NCBI GenBank assembly: GCA_017746715.1
Contig: JAGHZQ010000024.1
Location: forward strand, 162,329 to 226,328
Source of the DNA: Cyanobacteria bacterium SBLK
GTDB lineage: Bacteria > Cyanobacteriota > Cyanobacteriia > Cyanobacteriales > Spirulinaceae
DNA length: 64,000 bases
Direction: 5' to 3'
Shown here in pieces: positions 63,911 to 64,000 of the stretch. Each line of letters begins with the position of its first letter. Positions within the stretch are counted from its first letter, which is position 1. The notes beneath the pieces were generated by a model that saw only the letters and a program-made list of their open reading frames with translations, was not told the DNA's origin and did no database searches. A program made the position numbers and the translations under genes.

Positions 63911-63956
63911 GATCGCCTTGCTTATCGAGTTGTTAATTCCTCAATTCTCTATTGAG
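63911..63956. repeat. 46-bp direct repeat, copy 2
   Basis: Begins GATCGCCTTGCTTATCGAGT and ends TCTATTGAG; three mismatches to copy 1 at 62725-62770. It lies upstream of the methyltransferase gene and beyond the transposase remnant. Confidence 0.85.
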
Positions 63957-64000
63957 AAAAGATATTAATCTTGATGGGTTTTGCGATCGCGCAGGCAAGC

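Overview
The window is cyanobacterial chromosome. The HIP1 octamer GCGATCGC is scattered throughout, and the gene content fits: a minCDE cluster, a MenI-type thioesterase of phylloquinone synthesis, a group 2 sigma factor, a PATAN-REC regulator, a hetZ-patU pair, a DUF6464 protein, and a Ni-dependent guanidine hydrolase operon under a guanidine-I riboswitch. HetZ, PatU and the PATAN regulator suggest a filamentous strain, but nothing here shows whether it makes heterocysts. No rRNA, tRNA or CRISPR array was recognised.

Layout. 1-4.5 kb (minus): two neighbouring STAND-like ATPase genes. One carries two AAA_35 modules and is cut by the window edge. The other places a TIR-like domain between two P-loop NTPase domains. 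4.7-9.5 kb (plus): minC, minD, minE, an HD-domain protein and a lone OppC-type permease. 9.5-16.8 kb (minus): a PATAN-REC regulator, then the guanidine unit in transcription order riboswitch, gdmH, hypA-like, hypB-like, a decayed fragment, binding protein, permease, ATPase. 17.2-23.6 kb: pgi, a NarL-type regulator, a low-molecular-weight phosphatase, an SGNH hydrolase and a histidine kinase. 23.6-29.7 kb: a TnpB-only insertion sequence, then a tandem array of five PhnD-like lipoprotein genes. One of the five is a pseudogene hit by a miniature copy of the same element. 30-37.7 kb: a small membrane protein, speD, DUF6464, a NUDIX-GH104-SDR operon, an MBL hydrolase with aroC, and an ABC exporter.

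37.7-44 kb is accessory and partly decayed. It holds a truncated trypsin-like protease, an XRE regulator with an unknown partner behind a candidate operator, an aspartyl-protease pair, lepB, a RodZ-like HTH protein, a PhyH dioxygenase, and a corA-like pseudogene interrupted by a 201-bp MITE with a clean 9-bp target duplication. 44-51 kb is a minus-strand run of envelope and metabolic genes. 51.3-53.5 kb is hetZ-patU. 54-60 kb has pabAB, an ABC ATPase, menI, a sigma factor and rpsN. 60-64 kb ends in accessory material: an unknown protein, a dusA remnant, a PhyH-like protein, a methyltransferase flanked by a 46-bp direct repeat, and a transposase remnant.

The best-supported functional system is guanidine import and hydrolysis with nickel-maturation helpers under direct guanidine control. 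The most open-ended candidates are the TIR/NTPase plus AAA_35 pair, the PhnD-like lipoprotein array without a transporter, and the TnpB element with its miniature derivative.
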